Origin: an uncultured Acidimicrobiaceae bacterium
GTDB lineage: Bacteria > Actinomycetota > Acidimicrobiia > Acidimicrobiales > Microtrichaceae
Direction: 5' to 3'
Assembly (NCBI GenBank): GCA_937868025.1
Contig: CALMLJ010000454.1
Coordinates: 1 to 44,072 of the forward strand
Length of the DNA stretch: 44,072 bases
Positions 32,355 to 40,283 of this stretch are shown in pieces; the first letter of the stretch is position 1; each line of letters starts with the position of its first letter. The position numbers were made by a program, and so were the translations under genes. Below the pieces are notes generated by a model that ran no database searches, was not told the origin of the DNA, and saw nothing but the letters and a program-made list of their open reading frames with translations.

Positions 32355-33237
32355 CGGAGCCGTGCACGGCCGCGCGGTCGACGGACTCCGCGGCGATCGC
32401 CGCTGCCGGCCTCCAGCCCGGCCCGAAGAACACGTAGCCGAAGCGGTCACGCCATCGAGACGCCGCCTTCACGTCGCGTCCGATGGCGACGAGCTCGTGG
32501 TCGAAGATCTTCCAGAGGTTGAACGTGTTGATGTTCTTCGTGAGGCCGTAGCGAACGCGCTCGCCCTCGGGCTCGAACGTGCCGAACAGGCGGTCCCAGA
32601 CGATCAGCACCCCGCCGTGGTTGCGATCGAGGTACTGCTGCTGGCTGCCGTGATGCACCCGGTGGTGCGAGGGCGTGTTGAAGACGAACTCGAACCAGCG
32701 GGGCAGCTTGTCGACCGCCTCGGTGTGGATCCAGAACTGGTAGACGAGGTTGAACCCGCCCGACACGGCGATCATCCACGGGCGCACACCGATGAGCGCG
32801 AGCGGCGGGAAGAACAGCACGAGCACGACCGGCGTCCACGGCTGACGAAGCGCGGTCGACAGGTTGTAGCGCTCGCTCGAATGGTGGTTGACGTGGGCCG
32901 ACCACAAGATGCGCGACTCGTGCTCGACACGGTGGAGCCAGTAGTACGCGAAGTCCCAACCCAACAACGCGACCGTCCAGCCCAGGATGCCGTTGCCGAG
33001 GTCGGTCAGGCGGTAGTCCCAGAGCCACTCCGACAAGATCTTGACCACCAGGTTCAGGCCGCCGACCGTGATCAACGACACGGCCCCGATGAGGAGCGAC
33101 GCCCACGTGTCCCGCCGCTCGTACCCGAGCACGTCCTTGCCGGCCGCCTTCAGACGGGTCAGCGCCCGCACCTCCCACCAGATCAGCGCGAAGTAGAGCG
33201 GCACCGCCAGAACCGCCGGGTTCTTCAGGTCGTCCAT
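32338..33237 (-). CDS. Fatty acid hydroxylase / sterol desaturase superfamily protein
   Basis: Membrane di-iron enzyme of 299 residues with about four helices. Histidine clusters are LHRVEH (102-106), HVNHH (115-119) and HHRVHHGS further on, the usual eight-histidine pattern of the superfamily. It would hydroxylate or desaturate a lipid or sterol using O2. The ATG at 33237 overlaps the stop of the TetR gene (ATGA), so the two form an operon and the regulator probably responds to the enzyme's substrate or a related lipid. The substrate is not identifiable. Confidence 0.88.
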   Translation of the reverse strand: MDDLKNPAVLAVPLYFALIWWEVRALTRLKAAGKDVLGYERRDTWASLLIGAVSLITVGGLNLVVKILSEWLWDYRLTDLGNGILGWTVALLGWDFAYYWLHRVEHESRILWSAHVNHHSSERYNLSTALRQPWTPVVLVLFFPPLALIGVRPWMIAVSGGFNLVYQFWIHTEAVDKLPRWFEFVFNTPSHHRVHHGSQQQYLDRNHGGVLIVWDRLFGTFEPEGERVRYGLTKNINTFNLWKIFDHELVAIGRDVKAASRWRDRFGYVFFGPGWRPAAAIAAESVDRAAVHGSVRTSR

Positions 33238-33872
33238 CAGTTCGTCCCCTCGTTCTCGTTCGTCAACAACACGACGGTCAGGCCGTCGAGCAGCTCGCGG
33301 AGGCGCTCGTGCTGCGCCGGGTCGGGCAGGGCCATCTGCTGCACGACGAGACCCTGCATCGCGAGGAGAGCCAGATCGACGGCGCTCCGGCGACGATCGT
33401 CGTCGACCCCGGGAATGAGTGCGGCAGCGAGCTCGTGGATGCGTTCGACGTGCGCGGCGACGACCGGTTCGAGCGCCGCCCGCAGATCGGTGTCGGTACG
33501 GGCAGCCGTGTAGAGCTCGTAGGCCGCAGCGAGGCGAGCGTCGAGCATCTGGTCCCACAGCAATTCGATCCCCGACCGCGGGTTCCGGCGTGCGGCCGGC
33601 AGGTCGATGAACGTCGACTCGAACTCGGCGCGCAGTTCGTCGAAGAGGTGCTCGGTGACCGCCGCAAGGAGGTCGGCCTTCGTGTCGAAGTGCTTGAACA
33701 GCGCGCCCTGACTCAGGCCGGCGCGCTTGCACACCTCGGTGGTCGTGAAGCCGGCCAGGCCGTCGACCAGCAGCTGCTCGAGAGCTGCGGTCATCAGCGC
33801 GGCGCGGGTCGTTTCGCGACGCTCGGCCTGGGACCGGCGAACGGGAGCGATGGGCTTGCTGGCCGCGGGCAC
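33237..33872 (-). CDS. TetR-family regulator
   Basis: TetR-type repressor of 211 residues. The HTH lies at about 15-65 (RETTRAALMTAALEQLL, then FTTTEVCKRAGLSQGALFKH and FDTKADLL). The C-terminal ligand domain is helical. A GTG at 33893 is in frame, but the start at GTG 33872 is better: TACGCT ends six bases before it, and TTGTCA lies 17 bases further up. This promoter overlaps the 40-bp inverted repeat at 33887-33926, which indicates autorepression. It is translationally coupled to the hydroxylase gene. Confidence 0.9.
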   Translation of the reverse strand: MPAASKPIAPVRRSQAERRETTRAALMTAALEQLLVDGLAGFTTTEVCKRAGLSQGALFKHFDTKADLLAAVTEHLFDELRAEFESTFIDLPAARRNPRSGIELLWDQMLDARLAAAYELYTAARTDTDLRAALEPVVAAHVERIHELAAALIPGVDDDRRRSAVDLALLAMQGLVVQQMALPDPAQHERLRELLDGLTVVLLTNENEGTN

Positions 33873-33886
33873 CGGCCGAGCGTAGA

Positions 33887-33926
33887 CCGTCACTTAGAAA
33901 GTGACAAGTCACTTTCTAAGTGACGG
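33887..33926. promoter_or_regulatory. 40-bp perfect inverted repeat, TetR operator
   Basis: Two 19-base arms (CCGTCACTTAGAAAGTGAC and its exact complement) are separated by AA. Each arm contains a smaller dyad, CACTT-AGA-AAGTG, so the region is a pair of operators facing each other, as when two TetR dimers bind. On the minus strand it covers the -35 (TTGTCA) and most of the spacer of the TetR promoter. Confidence 0.85.
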
Positions 33927-33996
33927 CGATGGGCACCCCTGTTCAAATCGCAACCAACATGGGAGTGTCGAAGCGAGGGTCGTTTACCGTCGACGA

Positions 33997-34077
33997 ATGG
34001 CGGAGCAGCGGACACCGGTTGTGATCCTGGAGAGCACCGACCTCGACGTGCTCCGATCGACGGGGCCGGCATCGTGA
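33997..34077 (+). CDS. Possible 26-residue small ORF before the kinase fragment
   Basis: An ATG at 33997 opens 26 codons (MAEQRTPVVILESTDLDVLR, then STGPAS) and its TGA overlaps the GTG of the kinase-like gene (GTGA). TACCGT ends six bases before the ATG, the layout seen at other leaderless genes here. The peptide is too short to classify. It may simply carry the ribosome to the kinase-like gene. Confidence 0.4.
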   Translation: MAEQRTPVVILESTDLDVLRSTGPAS

Positions 34078-34514
34078 TCGCCAAGCCTCCAGGCCGCACC
34101 CTCGTCCCCGGGTACGAATGCACGACCCTGGTGGCTCGTGGTGGAACCGCCGCCGTCTATCGGGCCGTGCGAACGGAGGACTCGTCCACCGTGGCCCTGA
34201 AGGTGTTCGACATCGGGACCGATGAGGCCTATCGGCGACAGCTCCTCGCCGAACGCCGCCTTCACGGCGTGCACGACATCCACGGGGTGCTCCCGATCCT
34301 CGACGCCACCACCCTCGAGGACGGCCGTCGATGCATCGTGATGCCGTATGCCGAGGGACGCGCGGTGGCCCTGCGTCCCGACCAGCGGTTCGAGATGGCG
34401 GCCGATCTCGCCGACCTGCTCGATGCTCTCGCCACCGACCCCGATGTCGTGCCGCACGGCGCCTCCCGCCGTCGCAAGGGGAAACGAGCCTGGCTCAGGC
34501 CGGCGCGTCCCTGA
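34074..34514 (+). CDS. Truncated Ser/Thr protein kinase-like protein
   Basis: Protein of 146 residues that follows a bacterial Ser/Thr kinase only as far as the catalytic loop. Glycine loop VARGGTAAVYRA (20-31), ATP lysine Lys43 in VALKVF, helix-C glutamate Glu60, and hinge CIVMPYAEG (88-95) are present. At VVPHGA (125-130), where kinases continue as H-G-D-x-K-P-x-N, the sequence changes to SRRRKGKRAW and ends. Catalytic Asp and DFG are missing, so it cannot phosphorylate. Its last 20 bases overlap the converging ABC1 kinase. It may be a remnant cut by rearrangement, or a retained nucleotide-binding domain. Confidence 0.6.
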   Translation: MIAKPPGRTLVPGYECTTLVARGGTAAVYRAVRTEDSSTVALKVFDIGTDEAYRRQLLAERRLHGVHDIHGVLPILDATTLEDGRRCIVMPYAEGRAVALRPDQRFEMAADLADLLDALATDPDVVPHGASRRRKGKRAWLRPARP

Positions 34515-35997
34515 GCGTCGACGTGGGCGCGGCGAGCGCGGCCCGGAAGAACGCCTCGTCGTGGAAGATGCCGACGTCGGACATGTACATCTTCCCGTAG
34601 CGCTCGAAGTACATGAGCGCCTTCGTGAGCAGGAACATGCCTCGCTCGAACTCCGACTCGTAGATGCCCTCGGCCTCGGCGAGCAACCGCAGCTTCCGCT
34701 GCTCCTTGAAGCGCTTGTAGATCGAAGCGATCGACCGGTTCTCGACCTCGAGCCCCTTGGCCTCGGCGACCTTCGCCTGCGGTGCATTGAGGATCTCGAC
34801 GAGGGACACCTCGCCGAAGGGCGCCTTGAGGAGCGGCTCGAGCATCATCCGCATGAAGGCGGTGGTGTCCTCGTGGTTCATGCCCATGCCGGTCTCGAGC
34901 AATGCGCCGTACTGCTTGATCGTGTGGGCGGCGATATCGCTCCACGCGTCCTCGTCGCCGAGGGCTGCCTCGACGATCCGGCGGAAGAACATGTGCGTGT
35001 CCCGGTCGAGGCGACCGACGATGCCCCAGTCGATCACGCCGACCCGACCATCGCGCAGGAGCAGCAGGTTGCCGGCGTGCACGTCGCCGTGGAAGAACCC
35101 CCAGCGCACCGTCGTCATCAGGAACCCCTTGACGGTCTGGGACACGACCGGCGCCGGATCGAACCCGTACTCGGCGATGCGCGACATGTCATCGACCGGA
35201 ACCCCGTCGAGGAACTCCATCGTCAGCACCCGCGCTGCGCTGAACGCCGGGTAGACCTCGGGGACCGTGACGAGCGGCAGCTCGACGACACGGAGCAACT
35301 TCTGCATGTGCTGGATCGCCCGAGCCTCGTTGCGCAGGTCGAGCTCCTCGCCGAGCTGCATGCGAAACCCGTCGAACATCTGCACGAGCTGGCCGGCGGC
35401 GTACTCCCCTGTCGTCCGGGCGATGATCGTCAGCATCGGCTCGAACAGGTCCATGTCGATGGACACCCGCTTCTCGATGCCGGGCCGCAACACCTTCACC
35501 GCGACGTCGGTGCCGTCATGCAACGTGGCGCGGTGCACCACGGCGATCGAGGCCCGACCGATGGGTTCGGGATCGAAGTGGGCGTACGCCTCCTCGAGAT
35601 GCATACCGAGCTCGGCCTCGACGGTTCGACGAACCTGCTCGAACGGCACTGCGGGACCGGTGTCGAGGCAGGAACGGAACTCCGCCGACACCTCCTCGCC
35701 GAACACGCCCGGCGACGAACTCACGAGCTGGCCGAACTTCATGAACGTGGTGCCGAGCTCCTCGAACGTGAGGCGGAGGGGCCGGGCGAAGGCATCGGGG
35801 TCGACCTCGCGCTTGCGGGCGCTCCGGATCGCGAGCGGCGTGAAGTGCTTGGCAGTCACCCAGGCGATCTGCGTGGCCCGTCGGGCGATCTCACTGCGCT
35901 TGGCCGGAAGCAGGTGCCGGGGGAAGACCCGAAGAGCCGACGCAGAGACATCGGCGAGACCGCCATCGGTGGGCTCGGCGGGAGGCGACTCGGTCAT
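34495..35997 (-). CDS. ABC1/UbiB (AarF) family atypical kinase
   Basis: ABC1-family protein of 500 residues. The family-specific KFGQ motif is at 87-90, the alanine/serine-rich nucleotide loop is GRASIAVVHRA near 148-157 (the usual Gln is Val), Lys168 sits in VAVKVL, the catalytic loop is FFHGDVHAGNLLLL near 300, and the metal-binding Asp is in VGVIDWG. Members support quinone biosynthesis or lipid homeostasis, probably as ATPases. ATG at 35997 is preferred over the frame opening at 36033, since family sequence begins shortly after it. No quinone gene is nearby. Confidence 0.88.
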   Translation of the reverse strand: MTESPPAEPTDGGLADVSASALRVFPRHLLPAKRSEIARRATQIAWVTAKHFTPLAIRSARKREVDPDAFARPLRLTFEELGTTFMKFGQLVSSSPGVFGEEVSAEFRSCLDTGPAVPFEQVRRTVEAELGMHLEEAYAHFDPEPIGRASIAVVHRATLHDGTDVAVKVLRPGIEKRVSIDMDLFEPMLTIIARTTGEYAAGQLVQMFDGFRMQLGEELDLRNEARAIQHMQKLLRVVELPLVTVPEVYPAFSAARVLTMEFLDGVPVDDMSRIAEYGFDPAPVVSQTVKGFLMTTVRWGFFHGDVHAGNLLLLRDGRVGVIDWGIVGRLDRDTHMFFRRIVEAALGDEDAWSDIAAHTIKQYGALLETGMGMNHEDTTAFMRMMLEPLLKAPFGEVSLVEILNAPQAKVAEAKGLEVENRSIASIYKRFKEQRKLRLLAEAEGIYESEFERGMFLLTKALMYFERYGKMYMSDVGIFHDEAFFRAALAAPTSTLRDAPA

Positions 35998-36066
35998 GGC
36001 GAGAGTGTTCCCGCCAACCGCACCGCGCCACAAGCCCGCGGGCTCAGGACGGTCGCTGAGCTCCGC

Positions 36067-36393
36067 TCAGAGGTGGTCGCTCAACATCTCCAAGAGCGCC
36101 GCCTTCGGCCGGGCTCCGACGATCTTCGCCTCGAGTTCACCCCCGACGAACAACAGCATCGTCGGCGCCGAGGCGATACCGAACCGCACCACGAGGTCCG
36201 GCACCTGGTCGACGTCGACCCTGCGGATCACGATCGAGTCGACGTGGTCGGCGGCGATCTCGTCGAGGATCGGGTCGAGCGCACGGCACGGCGGGCACCA
36301 GTCGGCGCCGAACTCGAGCAGCAGCGGCAGCTCGGTCGACGCGATCAGCTCGTCGACGTCGATCGAGCGCGTGAGGTCAGAGGTCGTGGTCAT
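36067..36393 (-). CDS. Thioredoxin-like protein with a WCPPC active site
   Basis: Thioredoxin fold of 108 residues. The active site is DWCPPCRALD (Cys33 and Cys36) instead of the usual WCGPC; the cis-proline loop is IASAPTMLLF. A proline at this place should shift the redox potential. No signal peptide is present, so it acts in the cytosol. It follows the MerR gene by 29 bases in the same direction and is probably co-transcribed from the MerR-type promoter at 36831-36862, which suggests induction by thiol or metal stress. Confidence 0.9.
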   Translation of the reverse strand: MTTTSDLTRSIDVDELIASTELPLLLEFGADWCPPCRALDPILDEIAADHVDSIVIRRVDVDQVPDLVVRFGIASAPTMLLFVGGELEAKIVGARPKAALLEMLSDHL

Positions 36394-36422
36394 GTCATGG
36401 GTCCGTTCGTTGGTGCGGCCCG

Positions 36423-36824
36423 TCAGGAACCGACGAGTCGGAGTTGGAGGCAGGCCGAACCGTCGCCGTGGTCACACAGGTCGATGAGCTGGCGCAATCG
36501 GCAGCGGGTCTCGGCGAGCTCGGAGATCTGCGCCTCGATCGCGGCGAGCTTGGCGCGCACCGCTGCGGCGACGTCGTCGGTGGTCGCAGCGAACAGCTCG
36601 GAGATCTCGGCGAGCGTGAAACCGAGCTCCTTGGCGCGGAGGAGGAACTCCAGGCGGGCGACATCGGACGCGCCGTACTGGCGATAGCCGGCCTCGGTCC
36701 GCAGGGGCGGCTCCAACAGTCCGCGCCGCTCGTAATAGCGCACCGTCTCGACACCGACACCGACCGCATCGGCGAGTTGCCCGATCTTCATGAGCACGCC
36801 CACGGCACCTCCATCTGCGTTCAC
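36423..36824 (-). CDS. MerR-family regulator with a Cys pair
   Basis: MerR-type regulator, 133 residues from the GTG at 36824 or 122 from the ATG at 36791 (MKIGQLADAVGVGVETVRYY). The winged HTH is followed by a long dimerisation helix (VRAKLAAIEAQISELAE) and a C-terminal loop LCDHGDGSACLQL, whose two cysteines eight residues apart resemble the metal-binding loop of MerR, CadR and ZntR. An additional cysteine precedes it. TACCGT ends six bases before the GTG at 36824, favouring a leaderless start there. It is expected to activate its own promoter and the downstream thioredoxin gene. Confidence 0.88.
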   Translation of the reverse strand: MNADGGAVGVLMKIGQLADAVGVGVETVRYYERRGLLEPPLRTEAGYRQYGASDVARLEFLLRAKELGFTLAEISELFAATTDDVAAAVRAKLAAIEAQISELAETRCRLRQLIDLCDHGDGSACLQLRLVGS

Positions 36825-36830
36825 ACCACG

Positions 36831-36862
36831 ACGGTAGACCCCGGACCATGGTCCAGGGTCAA
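36831..36862 (-). promoter_or_regulatory. MerR-type promoter with elongated spacer
   Basis: On the minus strand TTGACC (36862-36857) and TACCGT (36836-36831) are 20 bases apart, the over-long spacing that MerR activators correct by twisting DNA. The palindrome GGACCATGGTCC (36843-36854) lies between them. Confidence 0.7.
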
Positions 36863-36949
36863 GCCGAAATCTCTTGCTCTCGACGAGTCAGATCTGTACC
36901 AGTTGGGAACGGGGCGTCGGGCAGGCGCCGAACCGAGCAGGGGGACGCC

Positions 36950-37123
36950 ATGGGCACACGGCCACGAATGGACCACTCGATCCGCAACGCGATGCTCGTC
37001 GCTGCGCTCGCCGGCTTGGCGTCAGCAGTGCGCCGCGAGCTCGATCACGGCAGGACGCACCAGCCGCCGCGCATCGGCGAGACCGCGCTCGGCGAGCCGG
37101 GCGAAGTGCTCTGGTACTGCTGA
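36950..37123 (+). CDS. Possible 57-residue small protein
   Basis: The 337-base gap between the MerR promoter and the helicase gene contains an ATG at 36950 preceded by GGGGAC at suitable spacing. It opens 57 codons with a short hydrophobic helix (NAMLVAALAGLASAV) and a C-terminal VLWYC. No family is recognised. It would be divergent from merR and convergent with the helicase. I see nothing else in this gap. Confidence 0.35.
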   Translation: MGTRPRMDHSIRNAMLVAALAGLASAVRRELDHGRTHQPPRIGETALGEPGEVLWYC

Positions 37124-37199
37124 AGGTCAGCGCATCAGTCACGCCGGTGGCTCCGGAGTTCGTGGCGGCTTCGCCCGATCCGGGTCACGAATGGTCAGC

Positions 37200-38864
37200 T
37201 CAGAGCTTCCGCAGCCACTTGTTGCCCTGATCGAGACGCGTCTGCAACTGCTCGACCGTTGCCTCGGTGATCTTGCGGATGCCGGCCAGCCGGTTGAGTT
37301 CGACGTTGACGGCCCGGTGGTCGAGGTTCGAGAACCGCACCAACTCACGGACCAGTTCGGCGTTGGCGTCACGCAGCTCGCCCTTGAGCTGCTTGCGGGT
37401 CTTGCCGTCGGGCAACGCGGCGGCACCGGACGCACCCGGTGGCGGCGGCACGGCGAGGCGAACCTCGAGGGCAGCGTCCATCACGGCGTCGGGCTCGTCG
37501 TCGTCATCCCAGCGATCGGGGTGGTCGTCGCTGAACAGCGAGTTCTGCACCGTCGACTCCTCGGTCGCGACGGCGGATATGACGGCGAACAGCGACATCT
37601 GCTCCTGGTCGTTGTCGGCGGCCTCCATGGCCTCGCGGTCGTCGAGTTCGCTGCCGTCGAGGCCACCGAACTCGTCGTCCTCGCGTTGACGCTTCTTCAA
37701 GGAATGGCGACGCTGCTCGGCAATGCCCGTGGCCCAGCGGCGCAGACGGGGGTCGTCGGGGATGAACAGGAACGCCTTCTGCGACCGGACGCCCTTGGTC
37801 CAGCGCACGAGCCGACCGACGGCCTGCCGGAAGAACAGCTCAGTCGTCGTGTTGGTGGCGAACACGCCGATACGGAGCCGGGGGATGTCGACACCCTCCG
37901 ACACCATGCGGACCGCGATGATCCACGGGTCGGTCGACGACGAGAACGCGTGGATCTTGGCCGAGGCCATCGGATCGTCGGACACGGCGATGGTGGGACT
38001 GACGCCGAAGCGCTGCCGCATGAGCCGCGCGATGCCCTGCGCGTGCTCCTGGTCCATCGCGATGACGAGGCCCCCGGCGTTGGGGTGCTGGCGGCGGACC
38101 CCGAGCAACTGAGCGTGGGCCTCGGCGAGGACCGTCGGCAGCCATTGGCCCTCGAGCGACAACGCCGTGCGCAATCGCTGGTTGGCCCGCTGGAAGTCGA
38201 GGGCGTCCTCGAACGACGCCGAGAACTCGGAGCCGTCGGGGGCCACCCACTCCATGTGCCCGCCGAATGCCGGGAAGTAGACCGGGCGGACGACCCGACC
38301 GTCAGTGAGGGCGTCGCCGTACCCGTACTCGAAGTCGGGGCGGGCCTCGTCGAGGTGGTACTCGACGAACGGGATGGCCGACGTGTCGGACCGGAACGGC
38401 GTGCCGGAGAGCATGAGCCGGCGGCGGGCGGTGGCGAACGCCGTGAGCACACTCTCGCCCCACGACTTGTCGTCGCCGGCGTGGTGCACCTCGTCGAGGA
38501 TCACGAACGCTCCCGCCGACAAGGTGCGGAGCACCGCCGCTGACGTGGACACCTGTTGGTAGGTGGTGACGATGCCGTGCATGTCGGCGGGGAGCTCGCC
38601 GTCTCGCGCCGACCACTCGTGATCGAGGTGCAGGCCCAGGCGATGCGCCGATTCCGCCCACTGCAGCTTGAGGTGTTGGGTCGGAGCGACGACAACAAGA
38701 CCTCGACAGCTGCGATCGGCCAGGTGGTGGGCCGCCGCCGTGAGCGCGAACGTCGTCTTGCCGGCGCCGGGCGTGGCGACCGCGAGGAAGTTGTCGGCAT
38801 CGCTCGCCAACAGCTTCTCGAGCGCATCCTTCTGCCACGGCCGGAGCCGGATCGACGTCGTCAT
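37200..38864 (-). CDS. Superfamily 2 DEAD/DEAH-box helicase
   Basis: Helicase of 554 residues. A Q-like LRPWQKDALEKLL is followed by motif I ATPGAGKTTF (30-39), motif Ia VVVAPTQHLKLQW, motif II FVILDEVHHAGD, motif III MLSGTPFRSD, the C-terminal RecA part with AVRMVSEGVDIPRLRIGVFA, and motif VI QAVGRLVRWTKG. An acidic linker (LDGSELDDREAMEAADNDQE) leads to a helical tail of about 80 residues (KTRKQLKGELRDANAELVRE). This resembles stand-alone XPB/UvrB-like SF2 enzymes of actinobacteria; the nucleic acid target is unknown. GAATGT seven bases before the ATG may be a -10. Confidence 0.9.
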   Translation of the reverse strand: MTTSIRLRPWQKDALEKLLASDADNFLAVATPGAGKTTFALTAAAHHLADRSCRGLVVVAPTQHLKLQWAESAHRLGLHLDHEWSARDGELPADMHGIVTTYQQVSTSAAVLRTLSAGAFVILDEVHHAGDDKSWGESVLTAFATARRRLMLSGTPFRSDTSAIPFVEYHLDEARPDFEYGYGDALTDGRVVRPVYFPAFGGHMEWVAPDGSEFSASFEDALDFQRANQRLRTALSLEGQWLPTVLAEAHAQLLGVRRQHPNAGGLVIAMDQEHAQGIARLMRQRFGVSPTIAVSDDPMASAKIHAFSSSTDPWIIAVRMVSEGVDIPRLRIGVFATNTTTELFFRQAVGRLVRWTKGVRSQKAFLFIPDDPRLRRWATGIAEQRRHSLKKRQREDDEFGGLDGSELDDREAMEAADNDQEQMSLFAVISAVATEESTVQNSLFSDDHPDRWDDDDEPDAVMDAALEVRLAVPPPPGASGAAALPDGKTRKQLKGELRDANAELVRELVRFSNLDHRAVNVELNRLAGIRKITEATVEQLQTRLDQGNKWLRKL

Positions 38865-38918
38865 GGGCGGAACATTCTTGCAGCCGCCACCGACACCCAG
38901 ATCATCCGGGTCGCGTTT

Positions 38919-38951
38919 CCTTGACCGTTCGGTCAAGGGAGAGGGCTAGTG
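38919..38951 (+). promoter_or_regulatory. P450 promoter with a TetR-like operator
   Basis: CCTTGACCGTTCGGTCAAGG (38919-38938) has perfect nine-base arms around TT. Its left arm contains TTGACC, a probable -35, and TAGTGT (38946-38951) may be the -10, 19 bases further on. The sequence differs from the steroid-set palindrome and the TetR repeat, so a third regulator is implied. Confidence 0.55.
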
Positions 38952-38984
38952 TGGGCGCTGCATCACGGACCAGGGGGGACCACG

Positions 38985-40283
38985 ATGACAACGGCTCCGA
39001 TCGAGATCGACACGAGCGGGATCGATCTCGCCGACCCACAGTTCGCGACGATCGAGGCGTGGTCCGGGGGCTCCGCCACCCGCTCCGCATACTTCAAGAA
39101 GCTCCGCGACGACGCGCCGGTGCTGTTCGCCGAGGAAGCCGTCATCGAAGGGTTCCCGCAGGGGCCCGGGTTCTGGTCGGTGACCCGCTTCGACGACATC
39201 ATGCACGTGTCCCGCCACCCCGAACTGTTCTGTTCGGGGCTCGGCACCAACATCCCCGACCTGCCCGTCGAGATCGCCGAGTTCTACGGCTCGATGATCA
39301 GCATGGATGCTCCCCGCCACACCCGACTCCGCCGGATCGTCTCGAAGTCGTTCACCCCGCGTATGGTCGCCCGCATCGACGAGGACGTGCACGTGAAGGC
39401 CCGCGGCGTGCTCGCCGAGGTCGGCGGCAAGGGCGAGTGTGACTTCGTCGCCGAGATCGCGTCGGTCCTCCCGCTCCAGATCATCTGCGAGATGATGGGG
39501 ATCCCTCGCGAGTCGTGGACCCGGATCATGGAGCTCACGAACGTGATCCTCGGCGGCGGCGACCCCGAGCTCACCCCCGACTTCGGCACGCTGCTCGCCG
39601 CATCGCTCGAGATGGCCGCCATCGCCCAGGCCGTCGGCGAGGACCGGCTCGCCAACCCCCGCGACGACCTCGTGTCCGCGCTCATGCACGCGTCGGTCGA
39701 CGGAGAATCGCTGACACCCCAGGAGATGGCGAGTTTCTTCATCCTCCTGGCGGCGGCCGGCAACGAGACGACGCGCAACGCGATCAGCCACGGCGCCTGG
39801 GAGCTCCACAACGACCGAGCGCAATGGGACGCCTGGGCCGCCGACCCCGAAACGCTCTCCCCCACCGCCGTCGAGGAGATCGTTCGGTGGGCGACTCCGG
39901 TCATCCACTTCCGCCGCACCGCGACCGAGGACACCGAGATCAGCGGCCAGAAGATCGCCAAGGGCGAGAAGGTGGTCATGTGGTACGAGTCGGGCAACCG
40001 CGACGAGCGTCATTTCGAGGATCCCCACCGCTTCGACATCGCCCGCACGCCCAACGACCACATCGGGTTCGGTGCCGGCGGTCCCCACTTCTGTCTCGGA
40101 GCGAACCTCGCCCGCCGTGAGATCCGCGTGATGTTCGAGGAGATCTTCCGGTGGCTCCCCGACCTTCGGATCACGACGCCGCCCGACTATCTGCAATCAC
40201 CCTTCATCCACGGCATCAAGCGGATGCGGTGTGAGTTCACCCCCGCCGACGTGCCACGCTTGCCCCATGCCAGTCCTGCCTGA
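38985..40283 (+). CDS. Cytochrome P450
   Basis: Soluble bacterial P450 of 432 residues. The I-helix oxygen-binding motif is AAAGNETTRNAISHG (near 257), the K-helix ExxR is in VEEIVRWATP, and the heme loop is GFGAGGPHFCLGANLARREI with Cys370 as ligand. Substrate-region wording (SMDAPRHTRLRRIVSKSFTP) is similar to CYP125/CYP142-like actinobacterial enzymes that hydroxylate sterol side chains, but the subfamily cannot be fixed by eye. GGGGGGA precedes the ATG. The ketosteroid-isomerase-like gene overlaps its last 17 bases, strengthening a steroid role. Confidence 0.92.
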   Translation: MTTAPIEIDTSGIDLADPQFATIEAWSGGSATRSAYFKKLRDDAPVLFAEEAVIEGFPQGPGFWSVTRFDDIMHVSRHPELFCSGLGTNIPDLPVEIAEFYGSMISMDAPRHTRLRRIVSKSFTPRMVARIDEDVHVKARGVLAEVGGKGECDFVAEIASVLPLQIICEMMGIPRESWTRIMELTNVILGGGDPELTPDFGTLLAASLEMAAIAQAVGEDRLANPRDDLVSALMHASVDGESLTPQEMASFFILLAAAGNETTRNAISHGAWELHNDRAQWDAWAADPETLSPTAVEEIVRWATPVIHFRRTATEDTEISGQKIAKGEKVVMWYESGNRDERHFEDPHRFDIARTPNDHIGFGAGGPHFCLGANLARREIRVMFEEIFRWLPDLRITTPPDYLQSPFIHGIKRMRCEFTPADVPRLPHASPA

